DNA of 64,000 nt, from NCBI GenBank assembly GCA_016286165.1, contig JAEESE010000009.1:62001-126000 (forward strand), given 5' to 3'. A program made the translations under genes and the position numbers. The notes beneath the pieces are model-generated. The model was not told the DNA's origin. It saw nothing but the letters and a program-made list of their open reading frames with translations, and made no database searches. The stretch comes from Bacteroidaceae bacterium (lineage in GTDB: Bacteria; Bacteroidota; Bacteroidia; Bacteroidales; Bacteroidaceae). Positions 27,721 through 35,661 of the stretch are shown in pieces; position 1 is the first letter of the stretch; the number at the start of each line of letters is the position of its first letter.

Positions 27721-27862
27721 ACGTCATGACGTATTACCAGACACGTCCTATTATGAAGGTAAACACGTCCTAATGTAGAGCCATATACGTACTAATGTAA
27801 AGCCATATACGTCCTATTGTAAAGGCTTGCACGACCGGTCGTAAAACGGGCCACGTCTTTTC
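27721..27862. repeat. 22-base-period array C (seven units)
   Basis: ACG words start at 27721, 27743, 27765, 27787, 27809, 27831 and 27853, each exactly 22 bases after the last. Units 3 and 4 differ at two of 22 bases. Unit 1 opens with the palindrome ACGTCATGACGT. Unit 6 contains CGACCGGTCG, the core of array B. It lies between convergent gyrB and a lipoprotein gene. The 371-base gap holds this array between two terminator hairpins and no gene. Confidence 0.93.
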
Positions 27863-27927
27863 ATGGTTATTAATGAAGCGGTGGAGGTTAAATTGAAGGT
27901 TGGGGAGTCAGAAGACGTGGAATAAGA

Positions 27928-27963
27928 AAATGGAGGGCGCTTCACCACGAAGCGCCTTCCATT
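27928..27963 (-). terminator. Terminator of the lipoprotein gene (minus strand)
   Basis: GGCGCTTC / GAAGCGCC with AAATGGA / TTCCATTT extensions around ACCAC. Read on the minus strand it ends in CCATTTTC, 27 bases past the stop codon. Confidence 0.75.
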
Positions 27964-27990
27964 TGTGTGTAAGTTGCTGTTGCTGAGAGC

Positions 27991-28797
27991 TTATTCAATG
28001 AGGCTGTTACGGGCTTCAGCAATCTGATCCTTAGCGTCGTTGAGCTGATCTCTGAGTTCGTCAACAGTGATAGCGTTGATCACGGTGAGAGGATCGAAAG
28101 CTTCTGCTACGGGGATAATCTCGGGATCATACTCGGTGAGGCGGTTCAGGGCGTCCTGGATGAGGATGATGCGGAGCGAAACATTTGAAGCAGCGTTGTC
28201 GTCGAAAGCAGTGAGGAACTTGTCGGTGTTCTGCGAGATGACGTACAGCTGCTCGATGAGTGCTGTGGATGCAATCTGCCAGAAGAAGTTGATGCGTCCA
28301 TTCTCCTCCATAGCGTTGTAGAGCTCTGATGAAGCTTCGTAGACGTCACCGTCGGTTTCATCAAGAACCTTGAATGAGGGATCGTTGATGTCGACAATAA
28401 GCTTTGCAATCTCATTCTCGTACTCAGATACGGGCATGCCGTAGAGTTCAGCAATCTCGCGGTCAATCTGGAGGGCGGTGAGAACGCGGTACTGCTCAGC
28501 CAGAGTCGTGGCCTTCTCGGCGATGCCGGGCTCGAGGAGGTAGGCGGGCTTAGCCAGACGCTCTTCTTCGGTAAGCACAATCATGCCGTCCTTCTTGCGG
28601 ATAGGCAGTTGCTTGAGCTTTGCCATCTGAGCAGCGAGGCTGTCGATGTTGAGTTTGATGCTGGCTTCAATCTGCTCCTGCTCGAACACTTTCAGTGAAT
28701 CGACGGTGTCAGTGGTCTCAGCCTGTTTGTTGCCACCGCAAGCAGCGATAACCATAGTAGCAATAGCTACTGCGAAAAACTTAACTTGTTTCATCAT
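27991..28797 (-). CDS. Predicted lipoprotein of unknown function
   Basis: A 268-residue protein. Signal sequence with lipobox MVIAACGG (Cys20, from the double Met start). The mature part is acidic and almost wholly helical, with heptad-like stretches (SIKLNIDSLAAQMAKLKQ and the C-terminal VDELRDQLNDAKDQIAEAR). No family recognised. It lies 48 bases downstream of the TerB-ABC gene in the same direction, so the two may be co-transcribed. Confidence 0.75.
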   Translation of the reverse strand: MMKQVKFFAVAIATMVIAACGGNKQAETTDTVDSLKVFEQEQIEASIKLNIDSLAAQMAKLKQLPIRKKDGMIVLTEEERLAKPAYLLEPGIAEKATTLAEQYRVLTALQIDREIAELYGMPVSEYENEIAKLIVDINDPSFKVLDETDGDVYEASSELYNAMEENGRINFFWQIASTALIEQLYVISQNTDKFLTAFDDNAASNVSLRIILIQDALNRLTEYDPEIIPVAEAFDPLTVINAITVDELRDQLNDAKDQIAEARNSLIE

Positions 28798-28845
28798 TCT
28801 GTTTGAATTAAATGGTTAATATTTGGTTTGTTTTCTCGTTTCTGA

Positions 28846-31758
28846 TTAATTATCCTTTCTCATCCATCGGCCGGGGCAGTCGGCGAAGAGCAACGATGCG
28901 GCGATAATCGACATGATTAGCAGAACCGTCAGGTTGAACCATAAAGTCTTCACGCAGCAGTTGCCCAGCAGCTTACGGCTGCTGTAGAACGGCGCCCGGC
29001 CGATCTTGCTCTGTGGTGTGAGGTAAATGGCCCCGGTGCGCGGCACGAAGTGGTTGCTGACGATGTCGAGTACCCGTTCCTGATCTGCAGAGGTGACTAT
29101 CTCTTCAAGCTTGAGGTTGAAGTTGTCGTTCTTGATTTGGAGCACGGCATCCTTGCCCAGTTCGCGCACCATGGCCGATATTTTCTTGTCTACAGCGAGC
29201 GTTAGCTGGTTGCCTCGTTTCTTGAGAATGCTTTCGGCTTCGTCGATGTAAGCTTTCAGAGGCTCGTATTCATAAAGGCCGTCGTAGGGCTTCATACCGC
29301 AGAAAGCGGTTATGCTTGGCAGATTCGTTCTTATGATTTCCATGTGCTGCTTATCGCCTTCCTCGCCACGTCTTAGTTCGTCGCGGAAGGTTTCGAGCTG
29401 CGACTGCATCTCATGTACGGGCCCGACGAGTTGCCATTGTGCCTCGTGTTTCTGCTGATGTAGTTCGAACAGGGGGCGTTCGTAGGTGTTGTCGGAGAAC
29501 TGAGTCACGGCCAGAGCCTCGAATGACCAGCGTGACGGAATCACATCGCCAACTAAGGGAACGTTGCCAGTGGTGCTGCGCGGAGTGAGGTCCGAGAAGT
29601 CTACCACAAGTCCGCAGAGCAGAATCTGTGGGATAAGCAGCAGCGGAATAGTGATGTAAATGGCTACCACGGAGCTGAGGCACTGCGATAGCAGCAGACC
29701 AGTGAGGTTCGCCAGTACGGCAGTGACGAACAGCACGAGCCACCAGATGAATGTTAAACCGTGCAAGCCCATGATGGTGTTGCCGACAAGGGTGAACAAC
29801 AGCGTTTGTAGGGCTGATACGCCAGCCAGGAACACTATCTTGGACCATATATAACTCCCGTGTGAGAGCCTGAGGAAGCGCTCGCGTTTTAGCAGGGCGC
29901 GGTCCTTGATTATCTCTTCGGCGCTGCCGCTCATGCCCACGAAAGTAGCCACAATGACAGCCATGAACAGGTAGCTGACAAGGTTTTTGTTGTGCATCAC
30001 GCTGTAGCCTTCGGGCGGGGTGTAGCGCGTCAGCATGGCGCAGATAGCAGCCAGCAGGGGTGATACAAGTGCCGTGCTTAAGATGTACTGTAGGTTGGCA
30101 ACCTTAGCCTTGGCATTACGCTGCAGGTAGATTATGAATTGCTTCAGGCGACTGGGGCGCCGTTGATCGGAAGGCGGCACTTCGCTTACGTCTGGTTCAT
30201 CGAGCTTGGGCCTGTTCTTCAGGTAGAGAGCATGCCATTCCTCGGGCGTAGTCTTACGCTCGTCGGATTCCTCGCCACTGCTTGTCAACGCTTTTTCGTC
30301 AATGATGTTGAGCACAATCTCAGGGTTGACGTTGCCACAAGTGGGGCAGGCGCTGGTGTCGGCATCGGCGTAGTCGGCCGCTGTCTTGAAGTAAGTGATG
30401 GCGTCGATGGGGTTGCCGTCGAACACAGGATAGCCACCGCGGTCGAGCAGCCATAGGCGGTCGAAGAGCTTGTATACGTCGCTCGACGGCTGATGGATGT
30501 TCACCACGATGAGTTTGCCCTTGAGTGTCTGCTCCTTAAGCAGGCTTACCACTTTCTCAGTGTCAGCCGATGAAAGGCCTGAAGTGGGCTCGTCAAGGAA
30601 AAGTACAGCGGGTTCGCGGATAAGTTCGAGGGCGATGTTCAGGCGTTTGCGCTGGCCTCCCGAGATGTATTTATTGAGCGGTGAACCGGCTTTGAGGTGA
30701 GCCACGGCATCCAGGCCGAGGTCCTTGAGAGTTTTGTCTACACGGCGCTCCAACTCATCATCGGCCATTCCGGCGAAGCAAAGGCGGGCTGTGTAGTGCA
30801 GGTTCTGGCGCACGGTGAGCTCTTCGATGAGAAGATCGTCCTGCGGAACATAGCCTATCAGGTCGCGTGCTTCGGGCTCATCGATGGAGTGTCCGTTGAT
30901 GGTTATGGTACCCTGCTGTGGTATGAGCGTTCCGTTGAGTAGCGAAAGAAGTGTTGTCTTTCCCGTGCCGGAGCCGCCCATGATGGCCACGAGCTCGCCG
31001 CTATGAAGCGTGAAGCTCATGTCGTGCATGCCATTGTCGCTGTTGGGGTAGCGGAAATTGATGTTGCGTCCGCAGAACTCCACTTGCGAGGTTTGGCCAA
31101 CGGCTTCACCTCGTTGGCGCAAATGGGCTTCGTGAATGGTAGAGTAGTAGACCGGCTTTCCTGTGCGGCCCTTGAGCACACTACTCTGCAGCCACAGCTG
31201 ATAGGCTCCCGAGAGCACGGGGACGTCGTTGAGCGTCACAGTGTCGGGGCCCAGGTATGTGAACAGCAGCTGGCCTGTCTCGTCGCTGAGGAGTGTGCGC
31301 AGCTCGCCCTCTGTGTCGTCGAGGTGATGAACAAGCACATGCTCGGTGGTGCGGCCGCTGACGTAGTCTACGTAGTCGCGCATAGCCTCTTTGCTGACGC
31401 CGAAGCACTTAGCCATGGCGCTGAACATGGGATGCTCTGCTGTGAGCGCCTTGCCGCTGCCGCCTGCAGAAAATTCCAACAGACGCAGGACCAGCATGGC
31501 TGCTTCGCGCTGGCTAATCTTACCTTTCAGCTGCTCGCAGATGGAGGCTACTACGGTGCTTGTGTCGAGCTCGTCGGTCATCTCATACACTTCGCGTGAG
31601 TCGGTGTAGAGATTGAGATAGGCATCGGTGTTGCGAATGCCGAAATGGTGACGCAGATAGCTCGCGAGCATCTTTTTTGCACGCGACTCATCGACCTGCT
31701 CCGCCTTGCCGAACAAGGCGAAGAGACTCAGGAAACTCGAGAGTATGATATCATTCAT
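28846..31758 (-). CDS. ABC transporter with N-terminal TerB-like domain (ATPase and permease in one chain)
   Basis: A 970-residue ABCG-type half transporter. Residues about 20-140 are helical with the look of a TerB-like domain (STVVASICEQLKGKISQREA). Residues about 150-215 are a small beta-rich region that could be FHA-like. The ATPase follows at 225-450: Walker A GGSGTGKTTLL near 260, the signature ISGGQRKRLNIA near 363, Walker B FLDEPTSGL and switch NIHQPSS. An ABC-2 type membrane part spans about 560-720, then a long soluble loop and a last helix near 935-957. The four cysteines in ADTSACPTCGNVNPE lie between ATPase and membrane parts (two visible here). Substrate unknown. Confidence 0.88.
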   Translation of the reverse strand: MNDIILSSFLSLFALFGKAEQVDESRAKKMLASYLRHHFGIRNTDAYLNLYTDSREVYEMTDELDTSTVVASICEQLKGKISQREAAMLVLRLLEFSAGGSGKALTAEHPMFSAMAKCFGVSKEAMRDYVDYVSGRTTEHVLVHHLDDTEGELRTLLSDETGQLLFTYLGPDTVTLNDVPVLSGAYQLWLQSSVLKGRTGKPVYYSTIHEAHLRQRGEAVGQTSQVEFCGRNINFRYPNSDNGMHDMSFTLHSGELVAIMGGSGTGKTTLLSLLNGTLIPQQGTITINGHSIDEPEARDLIGYVPQDDLLIEELTVRQNLHYTARLCFAGMADDELERRVDKTLKDLGLDAVAHLKAGSPLNKYISGGQRKRLNIALELIREPAVLFLDEPTSGLSSADTEKVVSLLKEQTLKGKLIVVNIHQPSSDVYKLFDRLWLLDRGGYPVFDGNPIDAITYFKTAADYADADTSACPTCGNVNPEIVLNIIDEKALTSSGEESDERKTTPEEWHALYLKNRPKLDEPDVSEVPPSDQRRPSRLKQFIIYLQRNAKAKVANLQYILSTALVSPLLAAICAMLTRYTPPEGYSVMHNKNLVSYLFMAVIVATFVGMSGSAEEIIKDRALLKRERFLRLSHGSYIWSKIVFLAGVSALQTLLFTLVGNTIMGLHGLTFIWWLVLFVTAVLANLTGLLLSQCLSSVVAIYITIPLLLIPQILLCGLVVDFSDLTPRSTTGNVPLVGDVIPSRWSFEALAVTQFSDNTYERPLFELHQQKHEAQWQLVGPVHEMQSQLETFRDELRRGEEGDKQHMEIIRTNLPSITAFCGMKPYDGLYEYEPLKAYIDEAESILKKRGNQLTLAVDKKISAMVRELGKDAVLQIKNDNFNLKLEEIVTSADQERVLDIVSNHFVPRTGAIYLTPQSKIGRAPFYSSRKLLGNCCVKTLWFNLTVLLIMSIIAASLLFADCPGRWMRKDN

Positions 31759-32076
31759 CTTTGCTATCTGTTGCTTGCTTGAAGCTTGTAGAGGTTTACC
31801 TGTACTGCGTTTCTAATGCGTCACGCACGTGTATATGTGCGCGCAGTATGCATACATTCAGCCGACAAATGTAAAAAAATAATCCGTATCTTGGGTACAT
31901 CTTATGGTTAAAAAGGATTAAACCGACTAATTTATGTAAAAAATATGAACTGCAAAAAGCAAAACAACGCTTTTACATACCACTTCGCTTTCCCTATAAC
32001 CACACTTTGCTTCTCCGTACATTATATTATTATATGAGCGGATACGGAGAGAAATGAAACCTGATTTTTATTTAAT
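31759..32076. other. AT-rich intergenic region with two imperfect dyads
   Basis: No gene seen. It is the upstream region of the TerB-ABC gene. A minus-strand TACATTTG (31873-31866) could be its -7 element but no -33 box fits. Around 31828-31845 lies the near-palindrome GCACGTGTATATGTGC, and CTCCGTA (32013-32019) pairs with TACGGAG (32043-32049) around an AT-rich loop. Confidence 0.4.
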
Positions 32077-32078
32077 CA

Positions 32079-32210
32079 GGTTGGGCATTCGTTCAATTTA
32101 AGTTAGGCATGAACGCAAATAAGGTTAACTTAAAGTGCCAATTAGGTTGGCTTAATATGCCAATTAAATAGGCTTAATACGCCAATTAGGTTGGGTTTAT
32201 ATTTGTGATA
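32079..32210. repeat. 22-base-period array D (six units)
   Basis: Units begin at 32079, 32101, 32123, 32145, 32167 and 32189. Units 3-5 are closest to each other; the best carry TTGGC-N7-GCCAA, a small dyad. The unit matches array A at 17 of 22 positions when rotated. It lies downstream of the sfp-type gene and upstream of the TerB-ABC gene. Confidence 0.9.
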
Positions 32211-32277
32211 AGGCCGAGCTTGTGTGGAAGTGAGGCGGCAGAGATTGAAAGAGCTGTAAGGAATGCGGCCTGAAGAC

Positions 32278-32369
32278 GTTAATCGTTGTACTTTTCGGGG
32301 CCTAAATGGCAGACGCTGAGGATGTTAATCGTTGTGTTTTTCGGGACCTAAATGGCAGACGCTGAGGAT
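32278..32369. repeat. 46-bp tandem duplication over the 3' end of the phosphopantetheinyl transferase gene
   Basis: 32278-32323 and 32324-32369 are adjacent copies with three mismatches. The second copy holds the last codons and stop of the gene (minus strand); the first is a non-coding echo of the same gene end. Confidence 0.93.
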
Positions 32370-32921
32370 GTATTTGGCATTATCACTTTCACGTACATCA
32401 AAGATGTAGCCGAGGGCTGCGGCATCAGTCAGCACCATGGGAAGTTCGTCGACAAGTCCGGTTCCAGTCAACTTGAGGTATGCCTCCTTCTGGGTCCACA
32501 ACCGTATGAATGCTCGGCGAGGATCATCGTCGGTGTTGATGACGGCTGATTCTTCAGCACTCATGGTGCGGCTGAGCAGGGATGGCGAGAAGGATCGGAG
32601 GCTTTCAACGTCAATGCCTACAGGGCTGTCGCTTACTGCACAGGCAGCAGCTTCGCGGCAGTGGCTGAGGCTGAAGTATATATCAGGCCGTTCGGCCAGG
32701 AAAGGCTTGCCGTGCTCTCCGAAAGCGAACACGGGTGGTTCGGTGATGCCATACAGCTCGCGCAGCCCTTGGCAGAGGAGCATGTAGGCGGCAGCTCCTG
32801 CACGTTGGCTCCGCTCGTGGCGGAATCGCAGCAGGTAGTCGTGCCGCTGAGGGCTCATCTTGGCGAGTGCCTCGTCAAGGTCGAAGGCGTCGAGATGGTC
32901 GTTGACATACACTTTCAGCAT
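32325..32921 (-). CDS. 4'-phosphopantetheinyl transferase (Sfp type)
   Basis: Attaches the phosphopantetheine arm of CoA to carrier domains. It has 198 residues from ATG 32921. The frame opens 19 codons earlier at 32978, but that lies at the expected transcription start. Sfp-type motifs: FSLSHCREAAACAVS, GIDVESLR (metal-binding Asp), and WTQKEAYLKLTG (catalytic Glu/Lys). FGEHGKPFL is also typical. It lies about 4 kb upstream of the synthetase, on the opposite strand, and could activate its two carrier domains as well as fatty-acid ACP. The 3' end is duplicated. Confidence 0.9.
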   Translation of the reverse strand: MLKVYVNDHLDAFDLDEALAKMSPQRHDYLLRFRHERSQRAGAAAYMLLCQGLRELYGITEPPVFAFGEHGKPFLAERPDIYFSLSHCREAAACAVSDSPVGIDVESLRSFSPSLLSRTMSAEESAVINTDDDPRRAFIRLWTQKEAYLKLTGTGLVDELPMVLTDAAALGYIFDVRESDNAKYILSVCHLGPEKHND

Positions 32922-32982
32922 AAGGCGATGAGGTTTTGGGGTTAGGATATAGCAGGCGTTCTTTTTGCCCGATTTCATCGTG

Positions 32983-32990
32983 CAAAGGTA
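32983..32990 (-). promoter_or_regulatory. -7 element of the phosphopantetheinyl transferase gene
   Basis: Minus-strand TACCTTTG (32990-32983). Transcription would begin near 32978-32975, which supports ATG 32921 as the start. No clear -33 box. Confidence 0.55.
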
Positions 32991-33084
32991 TGAGTTTTTC
33001 GTTTATGCTGAGGTGTGAGGTCAATTTTATTTGCTTTATGACAAAAAAAATACGTTCGGGAGCGTACGTTTTAACAAATTATTG

Positions 33085-33092
33085 TAACTTTG
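33085..33092 (+). promoter_or_regulatory. -7 element before the SpoIIE-type gene and synthetase run
   Basis: TAACTTTG, 21 bases before ATG 33114. This is the only good TAnnTTTG noticed ahead of the whole 33.1-47.2 kb run, so it may drive the synthetase genes too. -33 box not clear. Confidence 0.5.
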
Positions 33093-33113
33093 AGCGGTTA
33101 TTATGTACCAAAG

Positions 33114-35366
33114 ATGGATAAAATTAGCGACAATAAGCATTCCGGCCTTTGGATCATTCTTGCTGCCGCGCTGCTCATAGCACTCATTATCGGTGTACAA
33201 TATTATTATACTAGACGCATCATGGGACGTGAGTTGGAGCGGCGAGCCGAGAACGAACTCACGCTGAAGGCCATACTCATAAAGGGCAATCTCAACGCCA
33301 TGGAATATGCGCTGAGCGACCATGCCCGTGAGGCAGCACGGTCTTGTGCCCACCCCGACTCTATGTTTACAGTGGTTAAGAACCTATTGGATGCTCACCC
33401 CAACATAGTCGGCGGCGGCATAGGTTTTGTGCCTAACTATTACCCTGGCAAGGGACGTCTGTTCGAACCATGGGCCGGCAGTCACAGCAACGGCAATGTG
33501 TTGAAGGATTTGGCAGGGCCTAACCACGACTACACGACCATGCCATTCTATACTGAGGCTATGGACCGCAAGGGAATCTACTGGAGCGATCCGTACGTTG
33601 ACGTCGACGGAGGACTCGGCTTTATCACTACTGCCGCACTGCCAGTGCTGGCCGCCAATGGCGATGCGATAGGAGTGCTGGGTGCTGACGTCCGTCTCAG
33701 TTGGCTGGGCGATACCATCAATTCGCGCTGTATGTATCCTTCATCGTTTAACCTTCTGCTTACCGAGGAAGGCGAGTTGATAGCCGGACCGCCGGCCGAT
33801 AGCGTAGATGTTTCCAAGGTTGTCCATGCCGCAGACCTCATCAACGACAGCAGTGTGGTGCGACACAAGAGTCAGTCGGGGCATACCACTATAATCCGTT
33901 TTACCGACAAGGCTCGCGGCAAGGCCAGCATCATCTATGCTTTCATGCGCGGACGACCTCACTGGCAGATTGCTGTGGTGTGCTACGACGACGAGGTCTA
34001 TAGCCCTCTGCGCTCCATGGGGTTCATCATTCTGTTGCTGACGTTCATGTCTCTGAGCCTGCTGGCTTACATCGTATATCGTACAGTGAAGAGCGTGTTG
34101 CGCCTGAACCAAACGACTTTGCAGCAGGAACGCCTGAACGGAGAGCTGCAGACGGCCAAGCGCATACAGGCTGACATGCTTCCTGTGCAAAGCACGGAGT
34201 CCACCGGCCGCAACGATATAGCTGTGTATGGAGTGCTGGAAGCTGCGAAGGAAGTGGGCGGCGACCTGTTCGACTACTTCATCCGCGACGAGAAACTTTT
34301 CTTCTGCATAGGAGATGTGTCGGGCAAAGGTGTGCCCTCGGCAATGGTCATGGCCGTGACTCATACCCTGATACGTTCGGCTTCTGCACACGAATCCAAT
34401 CCTGCACGTATCATGCGATCCGTAAATGAGGACGCTTGCAGCGGCAATGTATCCAACATGTTTGTAACCCTTTTCATCGGAGTGCTCGACCTGCCGACGG
34501 GACGATTGCGGTTCTGCAACGCCGGCCATGACCGCCCTGTGGTGATAGGTACCCGTGCTGTGGAACTCGACACTAAGGCTAATATACCCATAGGACTCTT
34601 CAACGACTTCGAGTATGAAGGTGAGGAGACAATGTTGCAGCCGGGCTCAATGCTCTTCCTCTACACCGACGGCCTCACTGAAGCACGTAATCCCGAGGGT
34701 AAGCTCTTCGGCGAAGATCGGATGATGGAGGCTCTTGATGCCTGTATCGAAGAAGGGCTCACCCCCAAGAAACTGCTTGAGAAGATGAATGCTTGCATGC
34801 GTTCGTATATAGACATAGCAGAGCAGAGCGACGACCTGACGATGCTCGCGCTGAGATATACCCCGCAGGGCGAGCGATGCTTGTTGCACGAACAACTGGT
34901 CCTCGACAACGATGTGCAGCAGGTGACCCAGCTGGGTCTGTTCCTCAAATCGCTCGCCTCGCGCATAGGGCTCGAGAACAGCCTCGCAGCCAACATGCGC
35001 CTTGCCATCGAGGAGGCAGTCGTCAACGTCATGCAATATGCTTATCCCAAGGGAACGAGGGAGAAAATTAAGCTCGAGGCTGACGTGCTGGAGCCCGAAA
35101 GCACGGCCGACACGGCCGACAAGGAACTGTTGCGCATAATAATAAGCGACGAGGGCGTGCCATTCGACCCCACCGAGATGCCCGAAGCGGACACGTCTCT
35201 TTCGGCCGAAGAGCGGCCCATAGGCGGGCTGGGGATATTCCTCATGCGCGAACTTATGGATTCTATTAATTACGAACGAAACGATGGGCGGAACACGCTC
35301 ACATTGAAAAAGTATATTACAGCAAAACCAATAAAACCTATAGACAATGAAAACAACAATCAATGA
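33114..35366 (+). CDS. Membrane sensor PP2C (SpoIIE-type) phosphatase fused to an anti-sigma-type kinase domain
   Basis: A 750-residue inner-membrane signalling protein from ATG 33114. First helix about 10-32, then an extracytoplasmic sensor of Cache type (33-300, with WSDPYVDVDGGLGFITTAALPV), a second helix near 302-322 and a coiled linker (QQERLNGELQTAKRIQADML). The PP2C/SpoIIE domain (about 366-575) shows KEVGGDLFDYF, CIGDVSGKGVPSAMVM and FLYTDGLTEARN with metal-binding Asp residues. The C-terminal domain (about 600-745) is an HATPase_c of RsbW type: AIEEAVVNVMQYAYP and GGLGIFLMRELMD. So one chain may both phosphorylate and dephosphorylate a STAS partner, the next gene, which overlaps by 20 bases. 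Confidence 0.9.
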   Translation: MDKISDNKHSGLWIILAAALLIALIIGVQYYYTRRIMGRELERRAENELTLKAILIKGNLNAMEYALSDHAREAARSCAHPDSMFTVVKNLLDAHPNIVGGGIGFVPNYYPGKGRLFEPWAGSHSNGNVLKDLAGPNHDYTTMPFYTEAMDRKGIYWSDPYVDVDGGLGFITTAALPVLAANGDAIGVLGADVRLSWLGDTINSRCMYPSSFNLLLTEEGELIAGPPADSVDVSKVVHAADLINDSSVVRHKSQSGHTTIIRFTDKARGKASIIYAFMRGRPHWQIAVVCYDDEVYSPLRSMGFIILLLTFMSLSLLAYIVYRTVKSVLRLNQTTLQQERLNGELQTAKRIQADMLPVQSTESTGRNDIAVYGVLEAAKEVGGDLFDYFIRDEKLFFCIGDVSGKGVPSAMVMAVTHTLIRSASAHESNPARIMRSVNEDACSGNVSNMFVTLFIGVLDLPTGRLRFCNAGHDRPVVIGTRAVELDTKANIPIGLFNDFEYEGEETMLQPGSMLFLYTDGLTEARNPEGKLFGEDRMMEALDACIEEGLTPKKLLEKMNACMRSYIDIAEQSDDLTMLALRYTPQGERCLLHEQLVLDNDVQQVTQLGLFLKSLASRIGLENSLAANMRLAIEEAVVNVMQYAYPKGTREKIKLEADVLEPESTADTADKELLRIIISDEGVPFDPTEMPEADTSLSAEERPIGGLGIFLMRELMDSINYERNDGRNTLTLKKYITAKPIKPIDNENNNQ

Positions 35367-35649
35367 ACAGGACGACAGAATCATCGTCGTCTTAGAAGGA
35401 GAACTTGACACGGCGGCAGCTCAAGAGACAGAACAAACACTGCAACCGCTGATGGACAATAATGGGCGCGATATCCTCTTTGATTGCGCTCAACTCGACT
35501 ACATCGCGTCGAGCGGCCTACGCATACTCATCAGTATCCTGAAAAGTGCTCGGGCTCAAGGGCGTAAGGTCATCATGAAGGATGTCAACGACGATATCAA
35601 AAACGTGTTCAAGCTCACCGGCTTCATTAACCTTTTCGAATTCGAATAA
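35347..35649 (+). CDS. STAS-domain anti-sigma factor antagonist
   Basis: A 100-residue SpoIIAA/RsbV-type protein: a beta strand RIIVVLEGELDTAAAQE, then CAQLDYIASSGLRILISIL with the phosphorylatable Ser55-Ser56 before GLR. Its start lies 20 bases inside the phosphatase-kinase gene, so both are made together. By family knowledge its phosphorylation state would decide which partner it binds. No sigma factor or other RsbW-like gene is nearby, so the downstream target is not known. Confidence 0.92.
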   Translation: MKTTINEQDDRIIVVLEGELDTAAAQETEQTLQPLMDNNGRDILFDCAQLDYIASSGLRILISILKSARAQGRKVIMKDVNDDIKNVFKLTGFINLFEFE

Positions 35650-35661
35650 AACTTTAATACC

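Noticed and set aside
27721-27862. CRISPR array
   Set aside because: The units are 22 bases with gradual divergence and no alternation of constant repeats and unique spacers, and no cas gene is present.
32325-32978. Fatty-acid AcpS
   Set aside because: Length and the WTQKEAYLK and SLSHC motifs are of the Sfp type, not the small trimeric AcpS.
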